Of a DNA stretch of 64,000 bases, positions 54,298 through 62,217 are shown piece by piece. Numbering within the stretch: position 1 is the stretch's first letter; the number at the start of each line of letters is the position of its first letter. A program made the position numbers and the translations under genes. The stretch comes from Pseudoflavitalea rhizosphaerae. GTDB taxonomy: Bacteria > Bacteroidota > Bacteroidia > Chitinophagales > Chitinophagaceae. Under the pieces are notes generated by a model. It searched no databases, was not told where the DNA came from, and saw nothing but the letters and a program-made list of their open reading frames with translations. The DNA is taken from NCBI RefSeq assembly GCF_003991355.1, contig NZ_RCSU01000004.1, positions 124,001-188,000 of the forward strand. Reading direction: 5' to 3'.

Positions 54298-55626
54298 ATG
54301 TATCTACAAACAGACGATCAAACGATTGACGATCTCCGCATATTCGGAAAGCGCGACAGCGCTGGCATTTTCGATCTCTATAACCGTGTGCATACAAGGG
54401 GGGGCGAATCATTACTGAAAGAAATGTTCCGTGCTCCTTTGTCCGATATGGAAAAGATCAATACCAGGAGCAGTATCCTGCAGCATTTTGCAGCGAACAG
54501 GGTCCCATTTCCATTCAGCGCCTCCATGTTCGATATGGCTGAGAAATATATGCTGAGTGTGGAAGAAGCCAACAGGCAGGGAAACAATAAATCCCTTTTG
54601 AGTGAAAAAGAGATCGCCAACGGCGTGGCTGCATTGATTGAGCTGATGCAGGTGACGCGGTCTTTCCTCGATTCTTCTTCAGTTACGGGACTTGCAGCTT
54701 ATTCCGCCGAAAGGGAAAGTATAGCCGCTATTCTCAATGATGCTGCATTTGAACCCGTACTGAGGGAGAGCGGGAAATCACGTCTGGCTTATGCTGCAGT
54801 AGCTGCTTATGATGTATTGTTCAGGAACCGGGAACATGCAAAAGTGAACAGGTTGCTGCAGCATATCTATTACCTGGATGTGTTACTCTCCGTTGCGGCG
54901 GTTGCTGTTGAAAGAGGGTTCGTATTCCCGGCAGCCCATGCCGGGAAAGGAGTGGAACTTTTACTGGAAGGGGTGTATCATCCGGAATTGAAATCCCCCG
55001 TAGCGAATGATGTGCTAATGCAGGAAAGCCAGAACCTGATCTTCCTTACCGGCGCCAATATGGCCGGAAAATCAACTTTCCTCCGCTCAGTGAGTGTGGC
55101 CATCTATGTGGCTCATATGGGATTTCCCGTAGCAGCCAGACGGATGGAGTTTTCGGTTATGGATGGCATTTATACCACCATCAACCTGCCGGATAACCTG
55201 GGAATCGGGGCCAGTCATTTTTATGCGGAGGTATTGCGGGTGAAACAAGTGGCTGCCGAGCTCAGCAAGGGCAAAGCGATATTTGTGGTATTTGATGAAC
55301 TGTTCCGCGGCACCAATGTGAAAGATGCCCATGAAGCATCTGTGGCTGTAGCATTGGCATATGCAAAAAAGAGGAACAGCCTGTTCATTATCTCTTCTCA
55401 TATTATCGAAGCTGGCGAGCAGCTCAAACAACTGGCCAATATCGGTTTCCTTTACCTGCCTACCCGCATGAACGGAAATATGCCTGAATACACTTACCGG
55501 CTGGAAAAAGGAATTACAGATGATCGTCATGGGATGATCATCATCCGCAACGAGGGTATTCTGGAAATCCTGGAAAAGGGAAAGAAGCATTTACCCGGGG
55601 AGCACTCGCTCGCCTCTGGCGGGTGA
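54298..55626 (+). CDS. Short MutS-like ATPase, type A (cluster B)
   Basis: A 442-residue MutS-superfamily ATPase of the same length as its cluster A partner. The helical core covers about 10-200 (IFDLYNRVHTRGGESLLKEM). The ATPase domain has Walker A TGANMAGKST at 251-260, Walker B FVVFDEL with D333/E334, and switch His in ISSHIIE. The segment TINLPDNLGIGASHFYAEVL is shared with cluster A. No mismatch-binding or Smr domain. The C-terminal residues (HSLASGG) and the TGA are encoded by the palindromic repeat, as in cluster A. Three-base spacing from the GldFG gene indicates translational coupling. Confidence 0.85.
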   Translation: MYLQTDDQTIDDLRIFGKRDSAGIFDLYNRVHTRGGESLLKEMFRAPLSDMEKINTRSSILQHFAANRVPFPFSASMFDMAEKYMLSVEEANRQGNNKSLLSEKEIANGVAALIELMQVTRSFLDSSSVTGLAAYSAERESIAAILNDAAFEPVLRESGKSRLAYAAVAAYDVLFRNREHAKVNRLLQHIYYLDVLLSVAAVAVERGFVFPAAHAGKGVELLLEGVYHPELKSPVANDVLMQESQNLIFLTGANMAGKSTFLRSVSVAIYVAHMGFPVAARRMEFSVMDGIYTTINLPDNLGIGASHFYAEVLRVKQVAAELSKGKAIFVVFDELFRGTNVKDAHEASVAVALAYAKKRNSLFIISSHIIEAGEQLKQLANIGFLYLPTRMNGNMPEYTYRLEKGITDDRHGMIIIRNEGILEILEKGKKHLPGEHSLASGG

Positions 55627-55706
55627 GAAATATTTGTTCGCCTCCGGCGAACACTGCGTCGCCGGAGGCGACTAAATAAAAGTCACTCGCCAGAGGCGAG
55701 CGACTG
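55603..55706 (+). repeat. Palindromic dispersed repeat, copy 3
   Basis: A 104-bp element of the same structure as at 35964: outer arms CTCGCCTCTGGCGGG and CTCGCCAGAGGCGAG, two inner perfect hairpins (TGTTCGCC/GGCGAACA and GTCGCC/GGCGAC) and TAAATAAAAGTC. It resembles copy 1 (minus strand, 4368) more than copy 2: 69 bases are identical to copy 1 and both carry the CTCTGGCGGG arm variant. Its left end encodes the C-terminus of the type A MutS. Confidence 0.88.
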
Positions 55707-55733
55707 GCCACAGCATAACAAATTTTGAACACC

Positions 55734-57047
55734 ATGAATTTTGCGATAGATAAACAAACGCTGGAAGAACTGAACCTGACAGGTAAGTTCCGTACCGGTT
55801 CCGTATATGCGCTTTTCAATAAAGTAAAGACCAATGGCGGAGAGCGCCTGCTGGACCAGATGTTCCGTAATCCGCTGGAGGATGCCTCCGCTATCAATGA
55901 ACGCAGCAGTATATTTCAGTACTTCGAAAGAGCAGGCTTCGCTTTTCCCTTCGATCCGCAGCAGCTGACACAGATGCGGGAGTATGTGGATGCAGCAGGC
56001 GCCGGCAGTGCCGCACTGGTACTGGCGCAGACCTTCATGAAAAAGATCTTATCCGGCCTCACGCGCGACGAACGATACAGGAAAAGTATTCATGGACTTC
56101 AGGCAACTATCGGCGTATTGCAGAAATGCCACCATTTCATCGATACCATAAAACCTCCATTTGTGTATGAGACAAAAGTGGATCAGATCAGGAAGATACT
56201 GGAGGATAAGAAAATACAGCGGCTCCGGGAGATGGATATCTATCAGTCGCTTCCCCTGAAAACGCTCGCATACTACGAGCATCTGCTGAAAACGGAATTG
56301 AATGCAGGCATGGCAGCTGTGCTGGCTTTCATCGATGAACTGGATGTATACATTGCCGTTAGCGGCGTGGCCAGGGGCAAAGGGTTTAGTTATGCGCAGG
56401 CGCTTACCCCGGAGAAGAATATGCTGCAGGCAGAGAACCTTCGCCATCCCTGTATCGAAAAAGCCATCGGCAACAAGCTGCAAATGGACCGGCAGAGCAA
56501 TGTATTGTTCCTGACCGGCGCCAATATGGCTGGTAAATCCACCCTGATGAAATCTATCGGCATCGGTCTCTATCTCGCGCATATGGGATTCCCTGTGGCT
56601 GCGGATCATATGCAGTTCTCCGTCAGGCAGGGATTGTATTCAAGTATCAATGTGAGCGATAATATCGGGCTCGGTTATAGTCATTTCTATGCAGAAGTGG
56701 TGCGCGTGAAGCAGGCGGCGGAAGCGGCGGCCAGCGGTAAACGACTGCTGTTGATGTTTGATGAGCTTTTCAAAGGCACCAATGTGAAAGATGCTTTCGA
56801 TGGCACACTCGCCATCACCAGGTCTTTTGCTGATTATACTGACTGCCTGTTCATCGTAAGTACCCATATCATCGAAGTGGGTGAGTCGTTGAAAGACAGA
56901 AGCAATATCCGCTTCGTATTCATGCCCACCATCATGGAAGGCGCGATACCAAGATATACTTACCGCCTTAAGGAAGGCATCACGGAAGACAGACAGGGTA
57001 TGATGATCATCAGGAATGAGGGCATCCTGGAAATGATGGAAGACTGA
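55734..57047 (+). CDS. Short MutS-like ATPase, type B (cluster B)
   Basis: A 437-residue MutS-superfamily ATPase matching the cluster A type B protein in length. It starts MNFAIDKQTLEELNLTGKFR. Walker A is TGANMAGKST at 261-270, followed by SINVSDNIGLGYSHFYAEVV, then Walker B LMFDEL with D343/E344 and VSTHIIEVGE. The helical core (about 10-225) keeps SGLTRDERYRKSI and GLQATIGVLQKC. Mismatch-recognition domains are absent. The ATG at 55734 is used. A secreted thioredoxin-like gene follows after 31 bases on the same strand. Confidence 0.85.
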   Translation: MNFAIDKQTLEELNLTGKFRTGSVYALFNKVKTNGGERLLDQMFRNPLEDASAINERSSIFQYFERAGFAFPFDPQQLTQMREYVDAAGAGSAALVLAQTFMKKILSGLTRDERYRKSIHGLQATIGVLQKCHHFIDTIKPPFVYETKVDQIRKILEDKKIQRLREMDIYQSLPLKTLAYYEHLLKTELNAGMAAVLAFIDELDVYIAVSGVARGKGFSYAQALTPEKNMLQAENLRHPCIEKAIGNKLQMDRQSNVLFLTGANMAGKSTLMKSIGIGLYLAHMGFPVAADHMQFSVRQGLYSSINVSDNIGLGYSHFYAEVVRVKQAAEAAASGKRLLLMFDELFKGTNVKDAFDGTLAITRSFADYTDCLFIVSTHIIEVGESLKDRSNIRFVFMPTIMEGAIPRYTYRLKEGITEDRQGMMIIRNEGILEMMED

Positions 57048-57078
57048 TCCCCCTTTTTAAACATTCAAAACAACAAAA

Positions 57079-58332
57079 ATGAAATTCAGGAACAAACTGA
57101 CAATAACCTGCCTGCTGGCAGTGGTCCTGCCTGGCATAATCTGGGCGCAGGGAGATGGGATAAAATTCGAGAAAGGCCTCAGCTGGCAACAAATAAAGGA
57201 AAAAGCGAAAAAGGAAAACAGGTACATCTTCATGGACTGCTACGCCACCTGGTGCGCTCCCTGCAAATTGATGAGCGATAGCATTTTTACAAAGAAAGAA
57301 GTGGGAGATGTTTTCAATCAGAAATTCATCAACGTAAAAGTGCAAATGGACAAAACTGCCAAAGACAATGAAGAAGTAAAGAGCTGGTACGAAGACGCAG
57401 CTGCCATTGCCAAAGAATACGGTGTGATGGCTGTTCCCAATTTCTTTTATTTCTCACCTGAAGGAAGGCTGGTGCATTTGTTTGTTGGCACCACATCCGA
57501 TCCGAAGCAGTTCATCGAAATATCCCGAAAGGCATTCGATCCTTCCACCCAATATTTTACACAAATGGAAGCTGAGATCAAAGCGGCAGGCAATCATCCC
57601 GGTTCATTGAGAAAGCTGGTAAAAAAAGCAACAAAGAATAATGACGGCGTGAATGCTCCAATACTCACCAATGCTTATCTCGATGCCACCAAAGATCTGT
57701 TCACAAAAGATCACCTGATGTTTGTGGATGAAATTACGGGCAGGAGTGCCGATAAAGGTTTTGCTATTTTCAGGGACAATGCTGAAAAAGTGGACGCTGT
57801 GGTGGGCAAAGGAGTGGCTGAATTGAAAGTGGCAAAGATCATTCTGATGGAAGCGGGTGCATTCAATTTTATGGCGGATAATTCAAAACCCGATTATGCT
57901 GCCATCGAACAAAGGATCAGATCCGTGATGCCAGACAGGGCAGAACGGATGATGGATATGCTGAAGCTGCATTACCATTTTCAAATTCAGGATTATGACG
58001 AGTTCCGCCATCTCATGGATTCCTACCTGAAGAAATATGAAAAACAACTATATCCCGTAGAAATTTTCGGCTATGTTCAAATGACATTGTTCATGAACAA
58101 CCCGGAAATGCACCAGGCAGCACTGAACTGGAGTACAGTGGCACTTGCTGAAAATGGATCTCCGCAAAACCTGTCGATCCATAGTGGAGCGCTCCTGAAA
58201 GCCGGTAAGAAAGCCGATGCTATTACTACTATGAAAAAAGCTATCACAGGAGTGGAAAAAGAAAAAGGCATGGAACAGGTGATAGATGCCTGGTCGCAAA
58301 CTTTAGCGCAAATGGAGAAAGGGGAATTGTAA
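57079..58332 (+). CDS. Secreted thioredoxin-fold protein
   Basis: A 417-residue protein with a signal peptide ending near IIWAQ (residue 24) and a thioredoxin_7/DsbD-gamma-like domain (about 30-155). The redox motif is WCAPC, with Cys at 59 and 62, and the cis-Pro lies in MAVPNFFYF. The remaining 260 residues are helical and TPR-like, probably a partner-binding domain. It should act in the periplasm as a thiol reductant or disulfide handler. It lies 31 bases after the type B MutS gene without a terminator between, so it may be the last gene of cluster B. Cluster A has no equivalent. Confidence 0.8.
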   Translation: MKFRNKLTITCLLAVVLPGIIWAQGDGIKFEKGLSWQQIKEKAKKENRYIFMDCYATWCAPCKLMSDSIFTKKEVGDVFNQKFINVKVQMDKTAKDNEEVKSWYEDAAAIAKEYGVMAVPNFFYFSPEGRLVHLFVGTTSDPKQFIEISRKAFDPSTQYFTQMEAEIKAAGNHPGSLRKLVKKATKNNDGVNAPILTNAYLDATKDLFTKDHLMFVDEITGRSADKGFAIFRDNAEKVDAVVGKGVAELKVAKIILMEAGAFNFMADNSKPDYAAIEQRIRSVMPDRAERMMDMLKLHYHFQIQDYDEFRHLMDSYLKKYEKQLYPVEIFGYVQMTLFMNNPEMHQAALNWSTVALAENGSPQNLSIHSGALLKAGKKADAITTMKKAITGVEKEKGMEQVIDAWSQTLAQMEKGEL

Positions 58333-58364
58333 ACAAGTGGTTGCAAACATAACCGTTAAACCTG

Positions 58365-58392
58365 CACAGGGCTCATAACAACGGGCCCTGTG
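58365..58392 (+). terminator. Probable terminator after the thioredoxin-like gene
   Basis: An 8-bp stem, CACAGGGC paired with GCCCTGTG, with a 12-base loop, followed by TTCGTTTCT. It lies 33 bases after the stop codon. The T-run is poor, so confidence is moderate. Confidence 0.5.
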
Positions 58393-58423
58393 TTCGTTTC
58401 TGATACTGACAGAATCTTCCGGG

Positions 58424-58456
58424 CTTGTTCCAAATTCAGAACTTGCTTTATATTTG
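58424..58456 (+). promoter_or_regulatory. Bacteroidota-type promoter overlapping the start of the DUF481-like gene
   Basis: A -33 element CTTG (58424-58427), a 21-base spacer and a perfect -7 element TATATTTG (58449-58456). The -7 box ends only three bases before the ATG at 58460, so the message would be leaderless or translation would start further in. Confidence 0.5.
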
Positions 58457-58459
58457 GCC

Positions 58460-59209
58460 ATGATCCAGATTGTGAAGAGTGTATTTCTCATGTCCGTTTG
58501 CCTGTGCACAATACAATTAACAGGTTATGCGCAGTTCAGTGATTCGGTTGATCACTATATCAATTTTTCAGGAACCGGAAATATGAACAAAACCAGTACC
58601 GGCACCACTTATCTGTTCAATAATGCTTTTCGTTTCCAGGTGGATAAGAAAAAACTGTCTCTGAATAGTTTGGTAAGTTATGTGTATGGCCGCAATCCAA
58701 CCATCAAAACCAATGATGATCTGCTGGGTATTCTGAATGCCGATTTTTTAAAGAACGTTCAAAAGTTCTATTACTGGGGACTGGCAGGCTTTGAAAAAAG
58801 TTATTCGCTAAAAGTGGACAGTCGATTACAGGCAGGCGCCGGTGTAGGATACGTCTTTGTGAAAAACAGTAAATCCAATCTGGAGCTAAGCGATGGATTC
58901 CTGGTTGAAACCACGGACCTCAGTGTTCCCGACAAATATGGACGAAGCAGCTACCAGGCTGTCCGTAACTCCCTTCGGCTAAAATACCGGTTCGTTATTA
59001 GAGAAATGATCCGTGTGGAAGGCTCCAATTTCTTTCAGCCTTCCTTGTCCGATGCCAGGGATTATATTTTGAAATTGAACACAACAATTTCATTTAACCT
59101 GTACAAATGGCTCAACCTCACTACTGCGTTCAATTATAACCGGCAGAATATTACTTCAACAGAGAATTTGCTGCTGACTTACGGGCTGATGTTCGAGAAA
59201 TATTTTTAG
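58460..59209 (+). CDS. DUF481-like outer-membrane protein
   Basis: A 249-residue protein with a signal peptide (MIQIVKSVFLMSVCLCTIQL, cleaved after GYAQ). About ten predicted beta strands follow, with the DUF481 pattern (SGTGNMNKTSTGTTYLFNNA, YYWGLAGFEKSYSLKVDSRL, QAGAGVGYVF). It ends in a strand with the C-terminal aromatic LMFEKYF. DUF481 proteins are small barrels of unknown function, sometimes salt-stress induced. The ATG at 58460 is preferred over a TTG two codons earlier. It is a single gene behind its own promoter and convergent with the DUF1801 gene. Confidence 0.75.
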   Translation: MIQIVKSVFLMSVCLCTIQLTGYAQFSDSVDHYINFSGTGNMNKTSTGTTYLFNNAFRFQVDKKKLSLNSLVSYVYGRNPTIKTNDDLLGILNADFLKNVQKFYYWGLAGFEKSYSLKVDSRLQAGAGVGYVFVKNSKSNLELSDGFLVETTDLSVPDKYGRSSYQAVRNSLRLKYRFVIREMIRVEGSNFFQPSLSDARDYILKLNTTISFNLYKWLNLTTAFNYNRQNITSTENLLLTYGLMFEKYF

Positions 59210-59227
59210 GCGCTCCCGCCCGTCTTT

Positions 59228-59632
59228 CTATTTTTTAGTTTTCTTCTTTTTTGCCACAGCTTTCAGGCTTTCGTTTTCCTTGTTCTCTTTCATCCTGAAT
59301 TTCACTATTTTCTTGATGAGGGCCACAGGTAAAGGTTGATCGTTTGGAAGCTGGATGGCGGAGGTGCTGACCTTGTATTTGGCCAGATCGGTCATGAAAG
59401 TTTCCAGGAATGCTTTGCTCCAGGGAGATGACAGGGAAATATGACCTTTGTATCCTGAGTAATAGATCAGGTATCCATGGTATTTATATGCGGGGATCTG
59501 ATAACTGATGATCTCTTCAGCGCCGGGAGCGGTTTCCCTGATAAGCTGCCTGACAGATTCAAGTCTTTCCTTTATTTCAGCAGGAAACCCTTTTTGATAT
59601 TCATCTACGTTTTTGAAATCAGTTTTTGCCAT
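59228..59632 (-). CDS. DUF1801 (YdhG-like) protein
   Basis: A 134-residue cytosolic protein with the DUF1801 signature: FKNVDEYQKGFPAEIKERLE at the start, APGAEEIISYQIPAYKYHG in the middle and KVSTSAIQLPNDQPLPVALI near the end. The family includes Bacillus YdhG/Fra, proposed as an iron chaperone, but most members are uncharacterised. The C-terminal 25 residues are Lys-rich, an extension beyond the domain (KAVAKKKKTKK) seen in several DUF1801 proteins and perhaps nucleic-acid binding. Single gene. Confidence 0.8.
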   Translation of the reverse strand: MAKTDFKNVDEYQKGFPAEIKERLESVRQLIRETAPGAEEIISYQIPAYKYHGYLIYYSGYKGHISLSSPWSKAFLETFMTDLAKYKVSTSAIQLPNDQPLPVALIKKIVKFRMKENKENESLKAVAKKKKTKK

Positions 59633-59784
59633 AATCTTTTTTTTCCAAAATTAGTGGTGGGAACTAAAACATAACAGGTGTGGTTGAGACAATAAAAAGG
59701 TCAATTGCGGCGAATTGCGGATCAAAACAGGCTTAACTGCTCAGGGCTCCCTTCGGAAACAATTCAGTTGCCGGTTCGATCTGG

Positions 59785-60441
59785 TTATTTGGAATTTTTC
59801 TCCACCCATTTTTGAGTGGCTTCCACCAGTAAGGGGATCATCTCCTTTTTCCCTGCCTTGAAGGAATGGTCTGCTCCTTCGAATTTTATGAGTGTAGTTT
59901 TCCTGAGTGTTTTACATACAGCTTCCATCATAACGATATCAGCCAATGTATCCTTCGTTCCCTGTAAAAACAGCATTGGCTGTTTTACGTCTTTCAAATG
60001 CTCCGCCCTTTCGATGGAAGGTTTGCCGGGCTGGTGCAGAGGGAAGCCGTAGAAGATAAGTCCTTTTACATCCTTGCGCGGATTGGCCGACAAATACTGT
60101 GAAGACATCCTTCCTCCAAATGATTTGCCTGTTGCAAAAAGCGGGAGCCCGGGAAACAATGCAAGCGCTTTGTTGATAGCCGCTTCAATGGTTTGATGCG
60201 CAACTGCCGGTGAGTCCGGTCTTTTTTTCTTTTGTTCAGAAAATTGAAAATTGAAACGAAGTACAGCAATGCCTGCTCCGGCAAGACCGGCAGCCAGCGT
60301 TTCCATGAAAATATGTTCCATTCCGGCGCCTGCTCCATGCGCCAGGGTAATCACAGCTTTTACTTTTTCTGGAATGGAGCTGATTGCGGAAACTTTTCCG
60401 ATTGCAGGTGAAACAGGGATCTTAAGAGATTTGGTAGGCAT
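59785..60441 (-). CDS. Alpha/beta hydrolase, TEX30/KANSL3-like
   Basis: A 218-residue hydrolase. The oxyanion region is LAHGAGAGMEHIFME, the nucleophile elbow GKSFGG contains the catalytic Ser, the acid is Asp in LFLQGTKDTLAD and the base is His in GADHSF. This pattern matches the dienelactone-hydrolase-like TEX30/KANSL3 group found in many bacteria, with unknown substrates. The frame is open to 60537, but that extension overlaps the promoter of the divergent gene and lacks homology; the ATG at 60441 gives the family length. No signal peptide, so cytosolic. Confidence 0.8.
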   Translation of the reverse strand: MPTKSLKIPVSPAIGKVSAISSIPEKVKAVITLAHGAGAGMEHIFMETLAAGLAGAGIAVLRFNFQFSEQKKKRPDSPAVAHQTIEAAINKALALFPGLPLFATGKSFGGRMSSQYLSANPRKDVKGLIFYGFPLHQPGKPSIERAEHLKDVKQPMLFLQGTKDTLADIVMMEAVCKTLRKTTLIKFEGADHSFKAGKKEMIPLLVEATQKWVEKNSK

Positions 60442-60508
60442 GAGGCTTATTTTTTCAGGTTCTTCTGAGCCGGCTTTAGTACCGGAGTGCAATTTACTTA
60501 GGATACGG

Positions 60509-60516
60509 TAGTTTTG
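60509..60516 (+). promoter_or_regulatory. -7 box of the SDR gene
   Basis: TAGTTTTG is a perfect TAnnTTTG element. Transcription would start near 60523, 17 bases before the ATG at 60540. No good -33 element was seen. Confidence 0.4.
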
Positions 60517-60539
60517 TATCGAAATCAAATTGATCAATC

Positions 60540-61457
60540 ATGACACAAGTGATCCTCGGCGCTGGCGGAGACATTGGCAAACTATTGGCGAGAGAACTTA
60601 AACAATATACTGATCGGGTAAGACTGGTAGCGCGCAATCCTCAGCAAGTGAACGGCGACGATGAACTTTTATCCGCCAATCTGTTATCTGCAGAGCAGGT
60701 AGATGCCGCCGTTGCAGGTACAAGTATTGCCTACCTGGTAGTGGGATTGAAATACGATCTGAGGATCTGGCAAAGAGACTGGCCACTGATCATGGACAAT
60801 GTGATCAATGCCTGTCTGAAACATGGCGTTAAACTCGTATTCTTCGATAATGTGTATTCATACGATAAGCAGGCGATCCCGCATATGACGGAAGAAAGCC
60901 CGTTGAATCCTCCTTCTAAAAAAGGAAAAGTTCGACTGGCAATAGTTGAGAAGATCCACAATGCCATCTCACAGAAAGGATTGAAGGCATTAATCGCCAG
61001 AAGCGCTGATTTCTATGGGCCCGGCGCCAAAAATGGAATTCTGAACATCATGGTATTGGATCCAATTCTGAAAGGTAGGAAACTGAACTGGCAATCGAAT
61101 GCAGATAAAGTACATTCTTTTACTTATACCCCCGATGCAGCAAAAGCTACAGCTAAATTAGGAAATACGAACAGTGCGTATAGCCAGGTATGGCATCTTC
61201 CCACTTCATCGCAACGATTTACAGGCAGGGAGTTTGTTGAGAAAGCAGCATCCATCAAAGGGGTGAAGGCTTCATTCTCTTTACTCAGTCCTTTTCTGCT
61301 CAGATTGGCAGGACTGTTCAACAGAACGATCCACGAACTGGTAGAAATGCAATACCAGAATAATCAGGACTACTTTTTCGATAGCCAGAAATTCTGTAAA
61401 CAGTTTGGATTTACACCAACCAGTTATGAAGAAGGAATGAAAGAGGTACTGGATTAG
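60540..61457 (+). CDS. Atypical SDR / NAD-dependent epimerase-like protein
   Basis: A 305-residue Rossmann-fold protein. The dinucleotide-binding motif GAGGDIGKLLAREL lies at 8-21, and VRLVARNPQQV with the Arg after the second strand suggests NADP(H). Further family features are the FFDNVYSYDKQ segment, with the Tyr/Lys positions of extended SDRs, and ARSADFYGPGAKNGIL, typical of epimerase/dehydratase-like proteins in Bacteroidota. The C-terminal substrate domain is helical. It is divergent from the hydrolase and convergent with a lipoprotein gene. The specific reaction is unknown. Confidence 0.8.
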   Translation: MTQVILGAGGDIGKLLARELKQYTDRVRLVARNPQQVNGDDELLSANLLSAEQVDAAVAGTSIAYLVVGLKYDLRIWQRDWPLIMDNVINACLKHGVKLVFFDNVYSYDKQAIPHMTEESPLNPPSKKGKVRLAIVEKIHNAISQKGLKALIARSADFYGPGAKNGILNIMVLDPILKGRKLNWQSNADKVHSFTYTPDAAKATAKLGNTNSAYSQVWHLPTSSQRFTGREFVEKAASIKGVKASFSLLSPFLLRLAGLFNRTIHELVEMQYQNNQDYFFDSQKFCKQFGFTPTSYEEGMKEVLD

Positions 61458-61512
61458 GATCGAAAGTGAATACAAATAAGACCCCTGTAAATAAAAAAAT
61501 GCCGGGGCTTTT

Positions 61513-62163
61513 TCAATCCGCACAATGCGGTACCATTACCGTAGTGCCGCTGCCATCGAAATTCCCGATATATTGCGGTTTCCAGACAATCTTTTTACAA
61601 CTGCTCTTCGTTGTTCCTTTGCCGGATACCTCCCTGCGAAGCACATATTTGAAAACGTATCTTGTTCCCGCAGGCAGCCCGCCGGAAGCTTTTTGTAATG
61701 TTTTCAATTCCGTCGTGAACTCCAGTCTTACATCGGATATTTTTCCTGAAAAATTAAATTGCTGGGGAAAGCGTCTGGCTGTTCCGCTGATCATTCCCTT
61801 GTCGGAGATATTTAGTTGTACACTATCTGATTTGCATTGCCAGTTAAGTTTATTGCAATTCCCATCCACTGTAAACCCTGCGTCGCCTTTCTCATTGCTG
61901 ATGGCGCCGAACAGGATCATCCGGGCCTTGTTGTTTTCCACGCCAATGAACTGAGCGCTGCCTTTGCCATAATTAGTATGAGCGTATTTCCCGTCTGGAA
62001 GGATTATATCAACCTGTAAGGATCCCATGTAAGGATTGCCTCCATAAGTTTTCAGGAAAGTTGGATCATCTTTATCCGTACCACTGCATGCAAGGATCAA
62101 TAAAATTGCGAACAGGCAGGTGAAGAATAGTTTTTCTGTGGTATGAGGAAAGGTTGTAATCAT
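61513..62163 (-). CDS. Lipoprotein of unknown function
   Basis: A 216-residue lipoprotein with signal MITTFPHTTEKLFFTCLFAI and lipobox LILACSGTDKDDP. The frame is open to a TTG at 62190, but that lies within a -7-like element TATATTTA at 62180-62187 on this strand, so I chose the ATG at 62163. The mature part is beta-rich with four Cys (GNCNKL, WQCKSD, SSCKKI, PHCAD) that may form two disulfides. No known domain is recognised. It is followed at once by the large PKD-repeat gene on the same strand upstream (55 bases), but the two need not be co-transcribed. Confidence 0.65.
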   Translation of the reverse strand: MITTFPHTTEKLFFTCLFAILLILACSGTDKDDPTFLKTYGGNPYMGSLQVDIILPDGKYAHTNYGKGSAQFIGVENNKARMILFGAISNEKGDAGFTVDGNCNKLNWQCKSDSVQLNISDKGMISGTARRFPQQFNFSGKISDVRLEFTTELKTLQKASGGLPAGTRYVFKYVLRREVSGKGTTKSSCKKIVWKPQYIGNFDGSGTTVMVPHCAD

Positions 62164-62217
62164 GATGAATGATTTTATATAAATATACAACCGATTGAAG
62201 GTTTAGCCGTTCTCAAA

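Larger units (their letters stand above)
40884..57047 (+). other. Duplicated gene cluster, copy B (sigma-FecR-SusCD-lipoprotein-ABC-MutS)
   Basis: The same ten genes as 21241-37408, in the same order and orientation. Total length is 16164 bases against 16168. The copies are diverged in coding sequence, so this is not an assembly duplicate. The palindromic repeat between the two MutS genes is also present. Confidence 0.9.

Noticed and set aside
21241-57047. The repeated cluster as an assembly artefact.
   Set aside because: The copies differ throughout in coding sequence, start codons, the His-rich loop and the downstream neighbour, so both are real.
61458-61512. A possible terminator between the SDR gene and the lipoprotein gene.
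   Set aside because: Only about five pairs (CCCC/GGGG plus one wobble) with a loop of around 20 bases can be drawn; too weak to call.
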